A stretch of 64,000 nt of DNA, taken from assembly GCA_030680355.1 (NCBI GenBank), contig JAUXVF010000031.1, forward strand, positions 62,001-126,000, written 5' to 3'. The position numbers were made by a program, and so were the translations under genes. The notes beneath the pieces were generated by a model, which did no database searches, was not told the DNA's origin, and was given only the letters and a program-made list of their open reading frames with translations. The stretch comes from Caulobacter sp. GTDB lineage: Bacteria; Pseudomonadota; Alphaproteobacteria; Caulobacterales; Caulobacteraceae. This document shows, in pieces, positions 44,394 through 53,648 of this stretch (position 1 is the first letter of the stretch; each line of letters starts with the position of its first letter).

Positions 44394-44657
44394 TCAGCTC
44401 TTCAGCATTGGCACGAAAACGATCGCCGCGAGGGTCGCGAGGAAGATCACGCCGACAATGACGGAGGCGCCGGCCAGTCCCAAGCCGCGCATCGGCGGCG
44501 GCGCGCGTCGTTGAGCCCAGAGTGCGAGCCCGAGGCACATCATCACGAGCGCGAGGGAGGCAATCCGAACGGACGGCGTGTGCGGACCCAACGCCTTCAG
44601 CACACCGGCCAGCAGCAGGGCGGTACAGGCGGGCAGAAACCAGACGATCCGGGTCAT
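44394..44657 (-). CDS. Small three-helix membrane protein
   Basis: The protein has 87 residues, starting MTRIVWFLPACTALLLAGVL, with three hydrophobic segments and a short basic loop (AQRRAPPPMRG) between the second and third. AGGGA lies about 10 bases upstream of the ATG. Orphan of unknown function, with no conserved partner visible. Confidence 0.55.
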   Translation of the reverse strand: MTRIVWFLPACTALLLAGVLKALGPHTPSVRIASLALVMMCLGLALWAQRRAPPPMRGLGLAGASVIVGVIFLATLAAIVFVPMLKS

Positions 44658-44767
44658 GGGGAAACTATCCCTGCAATCGGAACGGGAGCAATGGTCCCCA
44701 CGCCATTATCAACCGGCATTCCACCGATCACGGCCAACTCCATCGACACCCCACCGCCAAATAGCCC

Positions 44768-44883
44768 GTCATGGCCCGGCTCGTCCGGGCCACCCAGGCG
44801 CGCCGATCTTGCAGGTCGGCCGATCTGGCGGAAACGTGTCCGACACCGTGTTCCTGGATGGCCCGGACGAGCCGGGCCATGAC
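44768..44883. repeat. Palindromic repeat, GTCATGGCCCGGCTCGTCCG family
   Basis: GTCATGGCCCGGCTCGTCCG...GGCCA and TGGCC...CGGACGAGCCGGGCCATGAC are perfect inverted arms of 25 bp about 66 bp apart. The centre contains a second palindrome (GCCGATCTTGCAGGTCGGC). A MITE- or REP-like element in the gap between two small genes, with no coding potential. Confidence 0.8.
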
Positions 44884-44928
44884 GGTGGAAAAGGTGGAAG
44901 GGTGAGAGCAAAGAGCGGGATCTACCCC

Positions 44929-45204
44929 CTACCGCACCGTCTCCTTCTCCTTCGGCGCCGCTGCCTTGCGGGGTTTCGCCTCGAACTTCGGCTTGGGCAG
45001 CAGGCGGAACCGCGACTGGCACCAGGCGAAATCGACGCCGATATCGAGCAGGGCGTCGGACCGCCGGCACGGGCAGGCGAACTCCATCACCCCCCAGACC
45101 CGGTAGGTCTCGCCGGCGACCAGAGGCACGGCCTCGCCCGTGACATGGTTGGGGGCGGCATTGACGCACAACACCAGATCGCCAGGGCCGACAGCGTCGC
45201 TCAT
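44929..45204 (-). CDS. Conserved-looking small cytoplasmic protein
   Basis: The protein has 91 residues: an N-terminal beta-rich part (GDLVLCVNAAPNH, LVAGETYRVWGVMEF), a CPC pair and a second Cys, then a basic tail PKPKFEAKPRKAAAPKEKETVR. The Cys arrangement (VLC, ACPC, FAWC) could bind zinc. No family recognised. Upstream of argD on the opposite strand. Confidence 0.55.
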   Translation of the reverse strand: MSDAVGPGDLVLCVNAAPNHVTGEAVPLVAGETYRVWGVMEFACPCRRSDALLDIGVDFAWCQSRFRLLPKPKFEAKPRKAAAPKEKETVR

Positions 45205-45416
45205 CGCTTTGATCCCTTACACCTGAGGCAAGTCTAGACCCTGGTCCACGACGGGCAAGGGTCGGCGTCCACGCCCCATCTATCCTCTCCCTAGCGGGAG
45301 AGGAGCGCCCACACGCCCCCCCCAATTCTTGACACGCCGCCCCGCCACGGCGACAAGCCTAAGCCTTCCGTCCCCGCGCGATCCGCCGGGGACGTCTTCT
45401 CTTTTGGGAGGCGACC

Positions 45417-46637
45417 TTGACCACCCCGACCGCTCCGACCGCGACCCCCGACCACATCATGGGCGTCTACAATCGCGCCCCCCTGGCGGTTGAACGAGGC
45501 CTCGGCGCGCGCCTGTGGGACGACAAGGGTCAGGCCTATCTCGACTGCGTGGCCGGCATCGCCACCAACGGGTTGGGCCACTGCCATCCCCGGCTGGTCG
45601 AGGCCCTGAAAACCCAGGCCGACAAGCTCTGGCACGTCTCCAACATCTTCCGCATTCCCGGCCAGGAAGAACTCGCCGGCCGGCTGACCGACGCGACCTT
45701 CGCCGACGTGGTGTTCTTCACCAACTCCGGCACCGAGGCCATCGAATGCGCCCTGAAGACGGCGCGCAAATATCACACGGCCAACGGCAGCCCTGAGCGG
45801 GTCGAGATCTTCGGCTTCGACGGCTCCTTCCACGGCCGCAGCTACGCGGCCATCAACGCCGCCGGCAATCCCGGCTATGTCGAGGGCTTCGGTCCCCGCC
45901 TGCCGGGCTACACCCAGCTGAAATGGGGCGACTACGAGGGCATCGAGGCGGCGATCGCCAACCCGACCACCGCGGCGATCATCGTCGAGCCGGTGCAGGG
46001 GGAGGGTGGCGCCCGGGCCATGTCCGAGGCCGACCTCGACCAGCTGCGCGCCTGGACCCGCGAGCACGGCGTGCTGCTGATCTATGACGAGGTGCAGTCG
46101 GGCATGGGCCGCACCGGCAAACTGTTCGCCCACGACTGGGCCAGCGACGCGGCGCCCGACATCATGTGCGTGGCCAAGGCCCTGGGCGGCGGCTTCCCGG
46201 TCGGCGCCTGCCTGGCCTCGGCCGAGGCGGCCAAGGGCATGACCGTCGGCGTCCACGGCTCGACCTTCGGCGGCAATCCGCTGGCCATGGCCGTGGCCCT
46301 GGCGGCCTTCGACGAGATCAGCAAGGAAGAGACCCTGGCCAACGTCCGCGAGGTCGGCGGCTATTTCGTCCAGCAGCTCAACGGCCTCAAGGACCGCTTT
46401 CCCGACATCATCGTCGACATCCGCGGCAAGGGCTTCCTGATCGGCATCAAGCTGGTGCCGGTGAACCGCGAGTTCATGGGCCTGGCCCGCGACCAGCATC
46501 TGCTGGTGGCTGGCGGCGGCGACAACTGCGTCCGCCTGCTGCCGCCGCTGAACCTGACGATCGAGGAGGCCCGCGAGGCCATCGAGAAGCTGGAAAAGAC
46601 CTGCGAAGCAGCCCGGGCCAAGGCCGCGGCCGCTTAA
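45417..46637 (+). CDS. argD: Acetylornithine aminotransferase
   Basis: A 406-residue PLP enzyme of arginine synthesis (N-acetylglutamate semialdehyde to N-acetylornithine), which may also serve lysine synthesis. FFTNSGTEAIECALKTARKY and the PLP-lysine segment IMCVAKALGGGFPVGACL are intact, with GSTFGGNPLAMAVALA near the C-terminus. The TTG start at 45417 is supported by GGGAGG six bases upstream. argF follows after a palindromic repeat. Confidence 0.95.
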   Translation: MTTPTAPTATPDHIMGVYNRAPLAVERGLGARLWDDKGQAYLDCVAGIATNGLGHCHPRLVEALKTQADKLWHVSNIFRIPGQEELAGRLTDATFADVVFFTNSGTEAIECALKTARKYHTANGSPERVEIFGFDGSFHGRSYAAINAAGNPGYVEGFGPRLPGYTQLKWGDYEGIEAAIANPTTAAIIVEPVQGEGGARAMSEADLDQLRAWTREHGVLLIYDEVQSGMGRTGKLFAHDWASDAAPDIMCVAKALGGGFPVGACLASAEAAKGMTVGVHGSTFGGNPLAMAVALAAFDEISKEETLANVREVGGYFVQQLNGLKDRFPDIIVDIRGKGFLIGIKLVPVNREFMGLARDQHLLVAGGGDNCVRLLPPLNLTIEEAREAIEKLEKTCEAARAKAAAA

Positions 46638-46650
46638 CCCAATCTCTCTT

Positions 46651-46754
46651 CCGCTCAGTCCCGCGCAGGCGGGGACCCGGGCCTTTTCGAAAGGCCCGGG
46701 CGAGTGGAGAGGTTTCAATTGCACCTGGGTCCCGGCCTTCGCCGGGATGAGCGG
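46651..46754. repeat. Palindromic repeat inside the arg operon
   Basis: CCGCTCAGTCCCGC...GGGGACCCGGG and CCTGGGTCCCGG...GGGATGAGCGG are inverted, with a nested GGGCCTTTTCGAAAGGCCC hairpin. Same family as 35932-36042. It fills the argD-argF gap and must be transcribed if the two genes are cotranscribed. Confidence 0.75.
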
Positions 46755-46762
46755 GGGATACA

Positions 46763-47698
46763 ATGACCCAACCCAGACACTTCCTCGATCTGTGGAAGCT
46801 CGAATCCCACGACCTGCGCGCCATCCTTGATGACGCCCGGGCCCGCAAGGCCGCGCGCAAGGGCTGGACCCAGGCCCGCGTCGACGCTGACGCGCCGGCG
46901 AAGGACCGCACCCTGGCGATGATCTTCGAGAAGAACTCGACCCGCACCCGCTTCAGCTTCGACGCCGCCATCCGCCAGCTGGGCGGCGCCGGCATCATCT
47001 CGACCTCGGCCGACATGCAACTGGGCCGCGGCGAGAGCATCGAGGACACGGCCAAGGTCCTCTCCCGCATGGTCGACGCGGTGATGATCCGCGCCAACCA
47101 TCACGAGGACGTCGAGCTGTTCGCCCAGAACGCCACCATTCCGGTGATCAACGGCCTGACCGACCGCAGCCATCCCTGCCAGATTCTCGCCGACATCCTG
47201 ACCTTCGAGGAGCATCGCGGGCCGATCACCGGCAAGACCCTGGCCTGGATCGGCGACGGCAACAATGTCTGCTCCAGCTTCATCCATGCCGCGCCCAAGC
47301 TCGGGTTCAAGCTCAACATCGCCTGTCCGTCCGCCTACCACCCCGACATCTACGACCTGGCCCGGGCCACCGAGCAGCAGGGCCGGGTCGAGATGACCGA
47401 GGACCCCCGCGCGGCCGTCGAGGGCGCCGACTGCGTGATCACCGACACCTGGGTGTCGATGGGCGACGTCGACGGCGAGGCCCGCCTGGACGCCTTCGAA
47501 TCCTACCAGGTCGACGCCGACCTGATGGCCCTGGCGGACCGCCAGGCGGTGTTCCTCCACTGTCTGCCGGCCCACCGTGGCGAGGAAGTCTCCGACGCGG
47601 TCATCGACGGTCCGCAATCGCTGGTCTGGGACGAGGCCGAAAACCGCATCCACGCCCAGAAGTCGATCCTGGCCTGGTGCTTCGGCAAGATCGGCTAG
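46763..47698 (+). CDS. argF: Ornithine carbamoyltransferase
   Basis: A 311-residue enzyme making citrulline from ornithine and carbamoyl phosphate. The carbamoyl-phosphate motif is [11 protein letters not shown], followed by [12 protein letters not shown], the ornithine loop [10 protein letters not shown] and the catalytic Cys in [11 protein letters not shown]. It is full length and follows argD. The DUF2164 gene begins 10 bp after the stop. Confidence 0.96.
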   Translation: MTQPRHFLDLWKLESHDLRAILDDARARKAARKGWTQARVDADAPAKDRTLAMIFEKNSTRTRFSFDAAIRQLGGAGIISTSADMQLGRGESIEDTAKVLSRMVDAVMIRANHHEDVELFAQNATIPVINGLTDRSHPCQILADILTFEEHRGPITGKTLAWIGDGNNVCSSFIHAAPKLGFKLNIACPSAYHPDIYDLARATEQQGRVEMTEDPRAAVEGADCVITDTWVSMGDVDGEARLDAFESYQVDADLMALADRQAVFLHCLPAHRGEEVSDAVIDGPQSLVWDEAENRIHAQKSILAWCFGKIG

Positions 47699-47708
47699 GG
47701 AGGCGGCC

Positions 47709-47960
47709 ATGGCCGGCATCGAACTGGACAAGCCGGCCCGCGAGCTGATGCTGCGCCAGCTGGGCCGCTATCTGAAGGTCGAACTGGACGTCGAGATCGG
47801 CGGCCTGCCCGCCGAGTTCCTGCTCGATTTCCTGACCGAACATCTGGGCCCCCACTACTACAACCAGGGCCTCCAGGACGCCCGCACGGCCTTCCTCAAA
47901 CGCGTCGACGAGATCGGCGAGACCATCTACGAGCTGGAAAAGCCGACCCCCAAGGGGTGA
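47709..47960 (+). CDS. DUF2164 protein
   Basis: An 83-residue protein of the DUF2164 family: [40 protein letters not shown] and [17 protein letters not shown]. The family is small, helical and of unknown function. GGAGG lies upstream of the ATG and the gene follows argF by 10 bp, so it rides on the arg transcript. Confidence 0.9.
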   Translation: MAGIELDKPARELMLRQLGRYLKVELDVEIGGLPAEFLLDFLTEHLGPHYYNQGLQDARTAFLKRVDEIGETIYELEKPTPKG

Positions 47961-48091
47961 GGCTCACCCCTCCAGGCCATGGTGAGCAGCGGCCGCAGGC
48001 CGCGTGTCGAACCACGCAACCCTGTTTCCACGCGACCATGCCTCCACACTCCGAAGTAGACAAAACGGGAACGCGCGCGCAGATTGTGAGC

Positions 48092-48376
48092 ATGGCTCCC
48101 TTCGTCTTTGACACGCTCGGTGCGTCCAAACGGCTTCGCGAAGCCGGCATGAGCGAAGGCGTGGCCGAGGCGGTGGTGTCGGTCTTCCAGCACGCGGCCG
48201 CCATGCCCGACATCAGCCATCTGGCGACAAGGGACGACTTCGCTCAGGTCCGGCTGGAGATCGCCAACCTCCATGCCTCGATCAACGACACCATCCGCCA
48301 GCAGGGCTGGTTGCTGCTGGGCGGCGTCGGGGTTTTGCTGACCCTCTCGAACGGGATGATGAAGGCGTTGGGCTGA
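48092..48376 (+). CDS. CCDC90/DUF1640-like coiled-coil membrane protein
   Basis: The protein has 94 residues: FDTLGASKRLREAGMSEGVA, a coiled-coil middle (FAQVRLEIANLHASINDTIR), and a C-terminal hydrophobic helix (GWLLLGGVGVLLTLSNGMM). This is the plan of the bacterial DUF1640 group related to the mitochondrial MCUR1/CCDC90 proteins. The start at 48092 is best on family grounds; an R1 half-repeat lies just upstream. Confidence 0.72.
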   Translation: MAPFVFDTLGASKRLREAGMSEGVAEAVVSVFQHAAAMPDISHLATRDDFAQVRLEIANLHASINDTIRQQGWLLLGGVGVLLTLSNGMMKALG

Positions 48377-48406
48377 CCGCCCGGGCCGGCGGGGCCGGGC
48401 GCGCCG

Positions 48407-50302
48407 CTACTTGCCCTCCGCCGCCTCGAACCCGCGGCTGATCCGGGCCGCCAGCGCCGGGTGATAGCCGCTCCGCGACTGCTCGAAATAGCGCCGCGCC
48501 AGCGGCGGGCCCCACGGCGTTTCCTTGAGCAGCCCGCTGTAGAGCGGCATCAGGAACAGGCCCCGGCCATTGCTGCCCAGGAAGGCCTCCAGCGAGGCCA
48601 GGCCCGGTTCGTAATGGTTGGCCACCACCAGCTGCAGCCAGCCGCCGCGGATATAGGCGTTGGTCGAGGCCGACAGGGCGAAGGCGCCGTCGAGATCGGC
48701 CATCTGCCCGTTGGTCAGCTTGCGCGGCAGGCCGTCGAGGAAGCGTTTCCACTCCTGGGTCGTCCAGGTCTTGCCCGGGATCGCCGAGGCCGGGCCGCCG
48801 GCGAGGAAGGCCGCCCGCGCCGCGTCGACCGCCAGCAGGGCCGGCGAGGCCTGATGCCAGGCGCCGGACGGCAGGGTCGGCTGATAGATCCATTCGTCGA
48901 GCTGCAGCCGCGCCTCCAGCGCCGCGTCGCCCCCGATCAGATGCGTCCTCAGATCGTCCAGGAAGCCGGTCGTGGTCTGGGGCTGGAAGGCGTGGCGGGC
49001 GAAATAGCCGCGCAGCCAGCCGTCCCAGCGCGCCCGCCCCACGGCGTGTTCGAGCGTGCGCAGGAAGGCCTCGCCCTTGATATAGGCGACGGCGGTGTCG
49101 GCGCCGAACAGGGTCACCTCCTCCGGCGAGCGCGTGGCGATGGCCCGCTGCAGCGCGTCCCAGCTCAGGTCGGCCTCGATCGCGGCCCGCTCGGGGCCGT
49201 ACATCGCCTCCATCAGCCGGTTCTCGACATAGGTGGTGAAGCCCTCGTTGAGCCAGATGTCGTCCCAGGTGGCGTTGGTCACCAGGTTGCCCGACCAGCT
49301 GTGCGACAGCTCATGGGCCACCAGCGACACATTGGCCCGGTCGCCGGTGATGAAGGTCGGGGTCAGGAAGGTGAGGGTGGTGTTCTCCATCCCGCCATAG
49401 GGAAACGCCGGCGGCAGCACCAGCACGTCGAACCGGCCCCAGGGATAGGGGCCGTAGAGCGTCTCGGCGGCCTCGACCATCTTCTCGGTGTCGGCCAGCT
49501 CATAGGCCGCCGGCGCCATCATCGACGGCTCGGTATAGACGCCGGTGCGCGCGCCCAGCGGCTGGAAGGCGATGTCCCCGGCGGCCAGGGCGATCAGATA
49601 GGGCGCGGTCGGATGGATCATGCGGAAGCGGAAGGCCCGCCGCCCCGGCCCGGCCGGCTTGCCCGTCGGGGTCAGCTTCTCGCCGCTCATCACCACGCTC
49701 AGATCGGCCGGGGCGACGATGCGGGCGGTCCAGGTCTGGCGCACGCCGGGGCTGTCCTGGGTCGGGATCCAGCTGCGGTTCAGGGTCGGCTGGCCCTGGC
49801 TGTAGAGGTAGGGTTTGACCTTGCCGGCGGTCATCTCCGGCGGCAGCCACTGCAACGCCAGGGCCTGGTCGCTGGTGCGGTAGGCCACCGCCACCCGCGT
49901 CGCGCCCGCCAGGGTCACGGTCAGCGGCGCGCCCTTGGCCCCGTCGGCTTCGCCCAGGGTCCAGTCCAGCGCCCGGCCGGCCGCGTCGGTGACGCCCAGG
50001 ATGGTCAGGTCGAGGGTGTCGAGCACGACCTGCGTCGCCCCCGGCGCCGCCAGCACGCTCAGCACCGCGGTCCCCGACAGGCTGTGGCCGGGGAAATCGA
50101 TGGCCAGGTCGAGATCGACATGGGTCACCCGCGCCTCGCGCGGCCGGGCCCAGCTCTGGCTGTCGACGGCCTCGGGGGTCATCAGGATCGGCGCCACCTC
50201 CGGCGCGGCGGCGCCTGTGGCGGCCGGCGGCGCGGCGGCCGGGACCAGGGCGCAGCCGCCCAACAACAGACAGAGGGCGAGGGCGCGGACGATCGAGGTC
50301 AT
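48407..50302 (-). CDS. Lipoprotein M1-family metallopeptidase (leukotriene A4 hydrolase/aminopeptidase N type)
   Basis: The protein has 631 residues from ATG 50302. A lipobox (LCLLLGGCALV) means it is probably lipidated in the envelope. The GAMEN motif is present as GGMEN, and the zinc site is VAHELSHSWSGN with the third ligand Glu in NEGFTTYVENR 19 residues on. The N-terminal domain is beta-rich and the C-terminal helical, as in leukotriene-A4-hydrolase-type enzymes. It cleaves N-terminal residues from peptides. Divergent from hslO with 91 bp between the starts. Confidence 0.92.
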   Translation of the reverse strand: MTSIVRALALCLLLGGCALVPAAAPPAATGAAAPEVAPILMTPEAVDSQSWARPREARVTHVDLDLAIDFPGHSLSGTAVLSVLAAPGATQVVLDTLDLTILGVTDAAGRALDWTLGEADGAKGAPLTVTLAGATRVAVAYRTSDQALALQWLPPEMTAGKVKPYLYSQGQPTLNRSWIPTQDSPGVRQTWTARIVAPADLSVVMSGEKLTPTGKPAGPGRRAFRFRMIHPTAPYLIALAAGDIAFQPLGARTGVYTEPSMMAPAAYELADTEKMVEAAETLYGPYPWGRFDVLVLPPAFPYGGMENTTLTFLTPTFITGDRANVSLVAHELSHSWSGNLVTNATWDDIWLNEGFTTYVENRLMEAMYGPERAAIEADLSWDALQRAIATRSPEEVTLFGADTAVAYIKGEAFLRTLEHAVGRARWDGWLRGYFARHAFQPQTTTGFLDDLRTHLIGGDAALEARLQLDEWIYQPTLPSGAWHQASPALLAVDAARAAFLAGGPASAIPGKTWTTQEWKRFLDGLPRKLTNGQMADLDGAFALSASTNAYIRGGWLQLVVANHYEPGLASLEAFLGSNGRGLFLMPLYSGLLKETPWGPPLARRYFEQSRSGYHPALAARISRGFEAAEGK

Positions 50303-50393
50303 GGGGGGCTCGGGGCAGGGAACCGGAGCGCTGTCCATGCCCCGTTCCGGCCCGGCTCGCAACTGTCGCCGCGAGCCCCTATGTAGTCCCGCC

Positions 50394-51302
50394 ATGACCG
50401 AAACCATCCTTCCCCCCGCCGCCCCGGCCGACGACCTCGTCGCCACCTTCCAGATCGAGGGCTGGCCCGTCCGCGGCCGCATCGTCCGCCTCGGCGCCGC
50501 CGTCCACGAGATCCTCACCCGCCACGCCTATCCGGAAGCCGTGGCCAACCTGCTCGGCGAGGCCTGCGCCCTGGCCGCCCTGGTCGGCTCGAGCCTGAAG
50601 TTCGACGGCCGGCTGATCGTCCAGGCCCAGGGCGACGGCCCGGTGTCCTTCGTGGTCGTCGACTACGACACCGCCGGCAGCCTGCGCGGCTACTGCCGCT
50701 ATGACGAGGGCCGTGTCGCGGCGGCCAGCGACGGCTTTGTCCGCCCCGGCGCCAAATCCCTGCTCGGCGACGGCGTCTTCATCATGACCGTCGACCCGGG
50801 CGGCGACATGGACCGCTACCAGGGCGTCACGGCCATCGAGGGCGAGACCCTGGCCCTCTGCGCCGAACAGTATTTCGCCCAGTCCGAACAGACCCCCACC
50901 CGCCTGCGCCTGGCCGTCGGCCAGGTCGACGACGGCGAGGGCCCGACCTGGCGCGCCGGCGGCCTCTTGATCCAGAACATCGCCGGCGACGCGACCCGCG
51001 GCGACACCCTCGACGCCTGGGTCCGCGCCCAGGCCCTGTTCGAGACCACCGGCGAGGACGAGCTGATCGACCCCCTGCTGCCGACCGAAACCCTGCTCTG
51101 GCGGCTGTTCAACGAAGACGGCGTCCGCCTGTTCGAGCCCAAACCGCTGACGGCCTTCTGCCGCTGCTCGCTGGAGCGGATCACCGGCGTGCTGGAAAGC
51201 TTCAGCCCCGAGGAACGCGCGGCCATGGTCGAGGACGACGGCCGGGTGCGGGTGACGTGCGAGTACTGCTCAAGGGTTTATGAGCTGGACGGGCCGGGGT
51301 AG
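50394..51302 (+). CDS. hslO: Redox-regulated chaperone Hsp33
   Basis: A 302-residue chaperone activated by oxidation. The N-terminal domain has GAAVHEILTRHAYPEAVANL and GDGPVSFVVVDYDT. The C-terminal zinc-binding redox switch is FCRCSLERITGVL and TCEYCSRVYEL, giving the four cysteines as CxC and CxxC. Near argF in several Caulobacterales. The start at 50394 fits the family N-terminus. Confidence 0.96.
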   Translation: MTETILPPAAPADDLVATFQIEGWPVRGRIVRLGAAVHEILTRHAYPEAVANLLGEACALAALVGSSLKFDGRLIVQAQGDGPVSFVVVDYDTAGSLRGYCRYDEGRVAAASDGFVRPGAKSLLGDGVFIMTVDPGGDMDRYQGVTAIEGETLALCAEQYFAQSEQTPTRLRLAVGQVDDGEGPTWRAGGLLIQNIAGDATRGDTLDAWVRAQALFETTGEDELIDPLLPTETLLWRLFNEDGVRLFEPKPLTAFCRCSLERITGVLESFSPEERAAMVEDDGRVRVTCEYCSRVYELDGPG

Positions 51303-51442
51303 GGGGACTGCTTCCAAACCTGCGTTGGTATCCGCCGATTGTCGGAACTCCGCCCACGTACGGAAGTCTGGCCGATGCGACCTAGCCTGGCTAATCAAGC
51401 CTGGAGTTTTCCAACGCCCAACGCGTGCGGCTCGAACCATTC

Positions 51443-53320
51443 TCAAGCTTCAGCGAAGGCTAGGGCCTCTGGCAGGATTTGGTTGACGTTTTGCCCATGC
51501 GATACTTCGATCGGGAAGTTCTCTCTCGCAAAGAGCGGGGAGACGATCACGATCCTGAGCTTTAGTTCATGCGCGGTCGAGATGTTCTCAAAACTGAATA
51601 TCTCCGCGCTAGCGCCAATCGTAGTTCGAGCAGTTGCGTTCAGTTCATCGTTCTTCGTCGTGTTCACCATACTCTGAAAAACTGCCGTGATTGCGGCGCC
51701 GAGTTTTGGTCGGAGTACGCGGTTTTCGTCCACGGCGCGCCCGGGCGCGATGTAGCTGATAGCGTTCAGTACATCAGCGTAACGCGCTTTCAGGGTGGCG
51801 CGGTCCGTCTGGCCGAATGTAGCGGCTTCGCTTGCTGCTGCGGCGGGCTTTGTGCCGCTATTCGAGTCGGGCCCATAGTAATTTTCTACCGCGCCCGCAC
51901 GTAGGAAGAAGCAGCCCACTTTCCCTAGCATCTGGAGCAGCGCCGTGTAGCGCTGTGAAAGCGCAATTGCTGCATCAGCAGCAGCGCCCTCGAAAGTATC
52001 GGGCATTGTGAGCACGCGCGCGAGAGTGACCCTTCTCCGGACCAGTTCCGCGGGAGCGTCGGCCGACCAATCGGGATAGTGCGGAGCTAGCCGATCTACG
52101 GCTTCACGATGTTTAATCATAAACGTACCGAGATCGGTACGGAGGTCACCGTCGAGCGCGACGATCGATTCCGCTCCATATTGGAGCGCGGCGTCGGTCG
52201 CGCCCGGCAGGCCGCTAATGAAATTGACCAACCCGTTGTCGTCAGAGAGGGCATCGAGATCGGCTAGGACGCCAACCTCCTTGTTCATAAGGCGGAAGAG
52301 CTTGGCGACTTCCGGGAACTCGCCTTTGCCCGTCACCGGAAGCACTTGGGCGTTTCGCGCGAGTAACGGCCAGTCCATTCGGCGGGCAAGCTGAGTAACG
52401 ATAGTCTCGTCGCTGGGCCCCTCGACCAGCATAACGCGTTCCGCGAACATAGCCATGCGGTGCGTGGCGCTAATCCTGGTTAAAAGAGCCTTTAGCTTAC
52501 CGCCCTTCAACACAGACTCATCCGCAGAAACTTGCGTTGGTGACTGGTTTGCGTCGTTAAAAAATACAAAGTGGGGCAGATCGTGTTCCGAGCGGAGGGG
52601 TAGTAAGGTCGGCGCATGAGTGGCAAAAATTATCAACTTCCTTGCACTATCCGCAGGGTCGCCAGCTACTCGTTCCATTTCCTCCAGAACAAATGCCTGA
52701 TGCTGCGGGTGAAGTGAGATTTCTGGCTCGTCAATTATTAACGCCCCGATTTCATCGTTGTGGATAGCCGCCAACAATCCAACTAATTGGAGGATTCCAC
52801 TAGCTTCATGGTTGGCGGAATAAGAACCGAGGCCACGAAGGGAACTAATGTGCGGAGATAGCCCATTTTGGGACCAGCGTAGTTCAAGGCTTCGATCAAA
52901 TAGTTGCTGCAACCGTGCCTCAACTTTCATCTTCAAATCCGCCCGAGCGTCGAGGGCAATTAGATCGCCCGTGAGGCTTTCAATGTTCCACCATGACGCG
53001 CGATGGCTGAAGTGTCCCACAGCGGCGTCATCCTGCTGGATACTGTTCGGGCCGATTGCGCTAGAGCGGTATCCTTCGAACGGACTACTTCGACCCGCCG
53101 CCAAGAACCGAACTTTACGACCGTGTCTGTCGATCCAATTCGACTCGTCCAAACTCTTCTTTATCGACCGCAGCGCTCGTGTCTTTCCGCTTCCGTTCGG
53201 ACCGACGAGGATCGTGAGACCCGGTTCAACGCAAATCGCGCCGTTCTGCCGGCCGTTGATCGTCTCCAGCGGCGCGCTGAATCTCCCCTGGGCTGTGTCG
53301 TCCTCCTTGACTGGTTCCAA
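51443..53320 (-). CDS. OLD-family (class 1-like) ATPase/TOPRIM nuclease, probable defence gene
   Basis: A 625-residue ABC-type ATPase fused to a TOPRIM domain. Walker A is GPNGSGKT (40-47), Walker B ALIIDEPE (193-200) with the SMC-like ISLHPQHQAF, and the H-loop ATHAP (233-237). The TOPRIM acidic residues are Glu300 in MLVEGPSDETIV and Asp354/Asp356 in VLADLDALSD. The arrangement and length match overcoming-lysogenization-defect nucleases, many of which act against phage. No helicase (GajB-like) partner is adjacent. The TTG start has GGAGG eight bases upstream. Composition is noticeably more AT-rich than the flanking genes. Confidence 0.85.
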   Translation of the reverse strand: MEPVKEDDTAQGRFSAPLETINGRQNGAICVEPGLTILVGPNGSGKTRALRSIKKSLDESNWIDRHGRKVRFLAAGRSSPFEGYRSSAIGPNSIQQDDAAVGHFSHRASWWNIESLTGDLIALDARADLKMKVEARLQQLFDRSLELRWSQNGLSPHISSLRGLGSYSANHEASGILQLVGLLAAIHNDEIGALIIDEPEISLHPQHQAFVLEEMERVAGDPADSARKLIIFATHAPTLLPLRSEHDLPHFVFFNDANQSPTQVSADESVLKGGKLKALLTRISATHRMAMFAERVMLVEGPSDETIVTQLARRMDWPLLARNAQVLPVTGKGEFPEVAKLFRLMNKEVGVLADLDALSDDNGLVNFISGLPGATDAALQYGAESIVALDGDLRTDLGTFMIKHREAVDRLAPHYPDWSADAPAELVRRRVTLARVLTMPDTFEGAAADAAIALSQRYTALLQMLGKVGCFFLRAGAVENYYGPDSNSGTKPAAAASEAATFGQTDRATLKARYADVLNAISYIAPGRAVDENRVLRPKLGAAITAVFQSMVNTTKNDELNATARTTIGASAEIFSFENISTAHELKLRIVIVSPLFARENFPIEVSHGQNVNQILPEALAFAEA

Positions 53321-53648
53321 GGCGAATTCCTCCGATTTGGTAGGCGAGCGAATCCGTATGCTTCGGGCTCGGCCAGACGGTGCCGGAAAGGAGGCGGTTT
53401 TGCTAATCTCGACTTCAAGCTCCGGAGTATTTGAAGGGAAATGGCAATTGCGGTGACACTAGCAATTACGGCAATTACGGTGACGCTGTACGAAACGAGT
53501 ACGGGGAACGGAATGCGGGGACAGGAGCACCATGCCCCTCCCTCGCGCCAACAGGTGCCCCCCGCGCGCCGCAACCTTGAGTCGCCTCTTCGGGCCGCTT
53601 GCGCTACGGTGTCGCCAGGCTGAAACGCCGTGCAGGGAGGGCGACGCC
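53321..53648. other. Intergenic region, no gene seen
   Basis: This 328-bp stretch holds the OLD-gene leader, a short direct repetition (GCAATTACG repeated near 53463-53480) and, from about 53509, a segment GGAATGCGGGGACAGGAGCA that recurs with changes at 54099-54120. A 60-codon open frame at 53441 has no family match, and its end lies in repeat sequence, so I do not call it. Confidence 0.5.

Noticed and set aside
51443..53320. PARIS (AriA-AriB fusion) instead of OLD
   Set aside because: The TOPRIM segment MLVEGPSDETIV with VLADLDALSD fits OLD-type nucleases better than DUF4435; no AriB-like gene is adjacent.
53441..53623. A 60-codon gene (MAIAVTLAITAITVTLYETS...)
   Set aside because: No ribosome-binding site, and its second half lies in repeat-like sequence.
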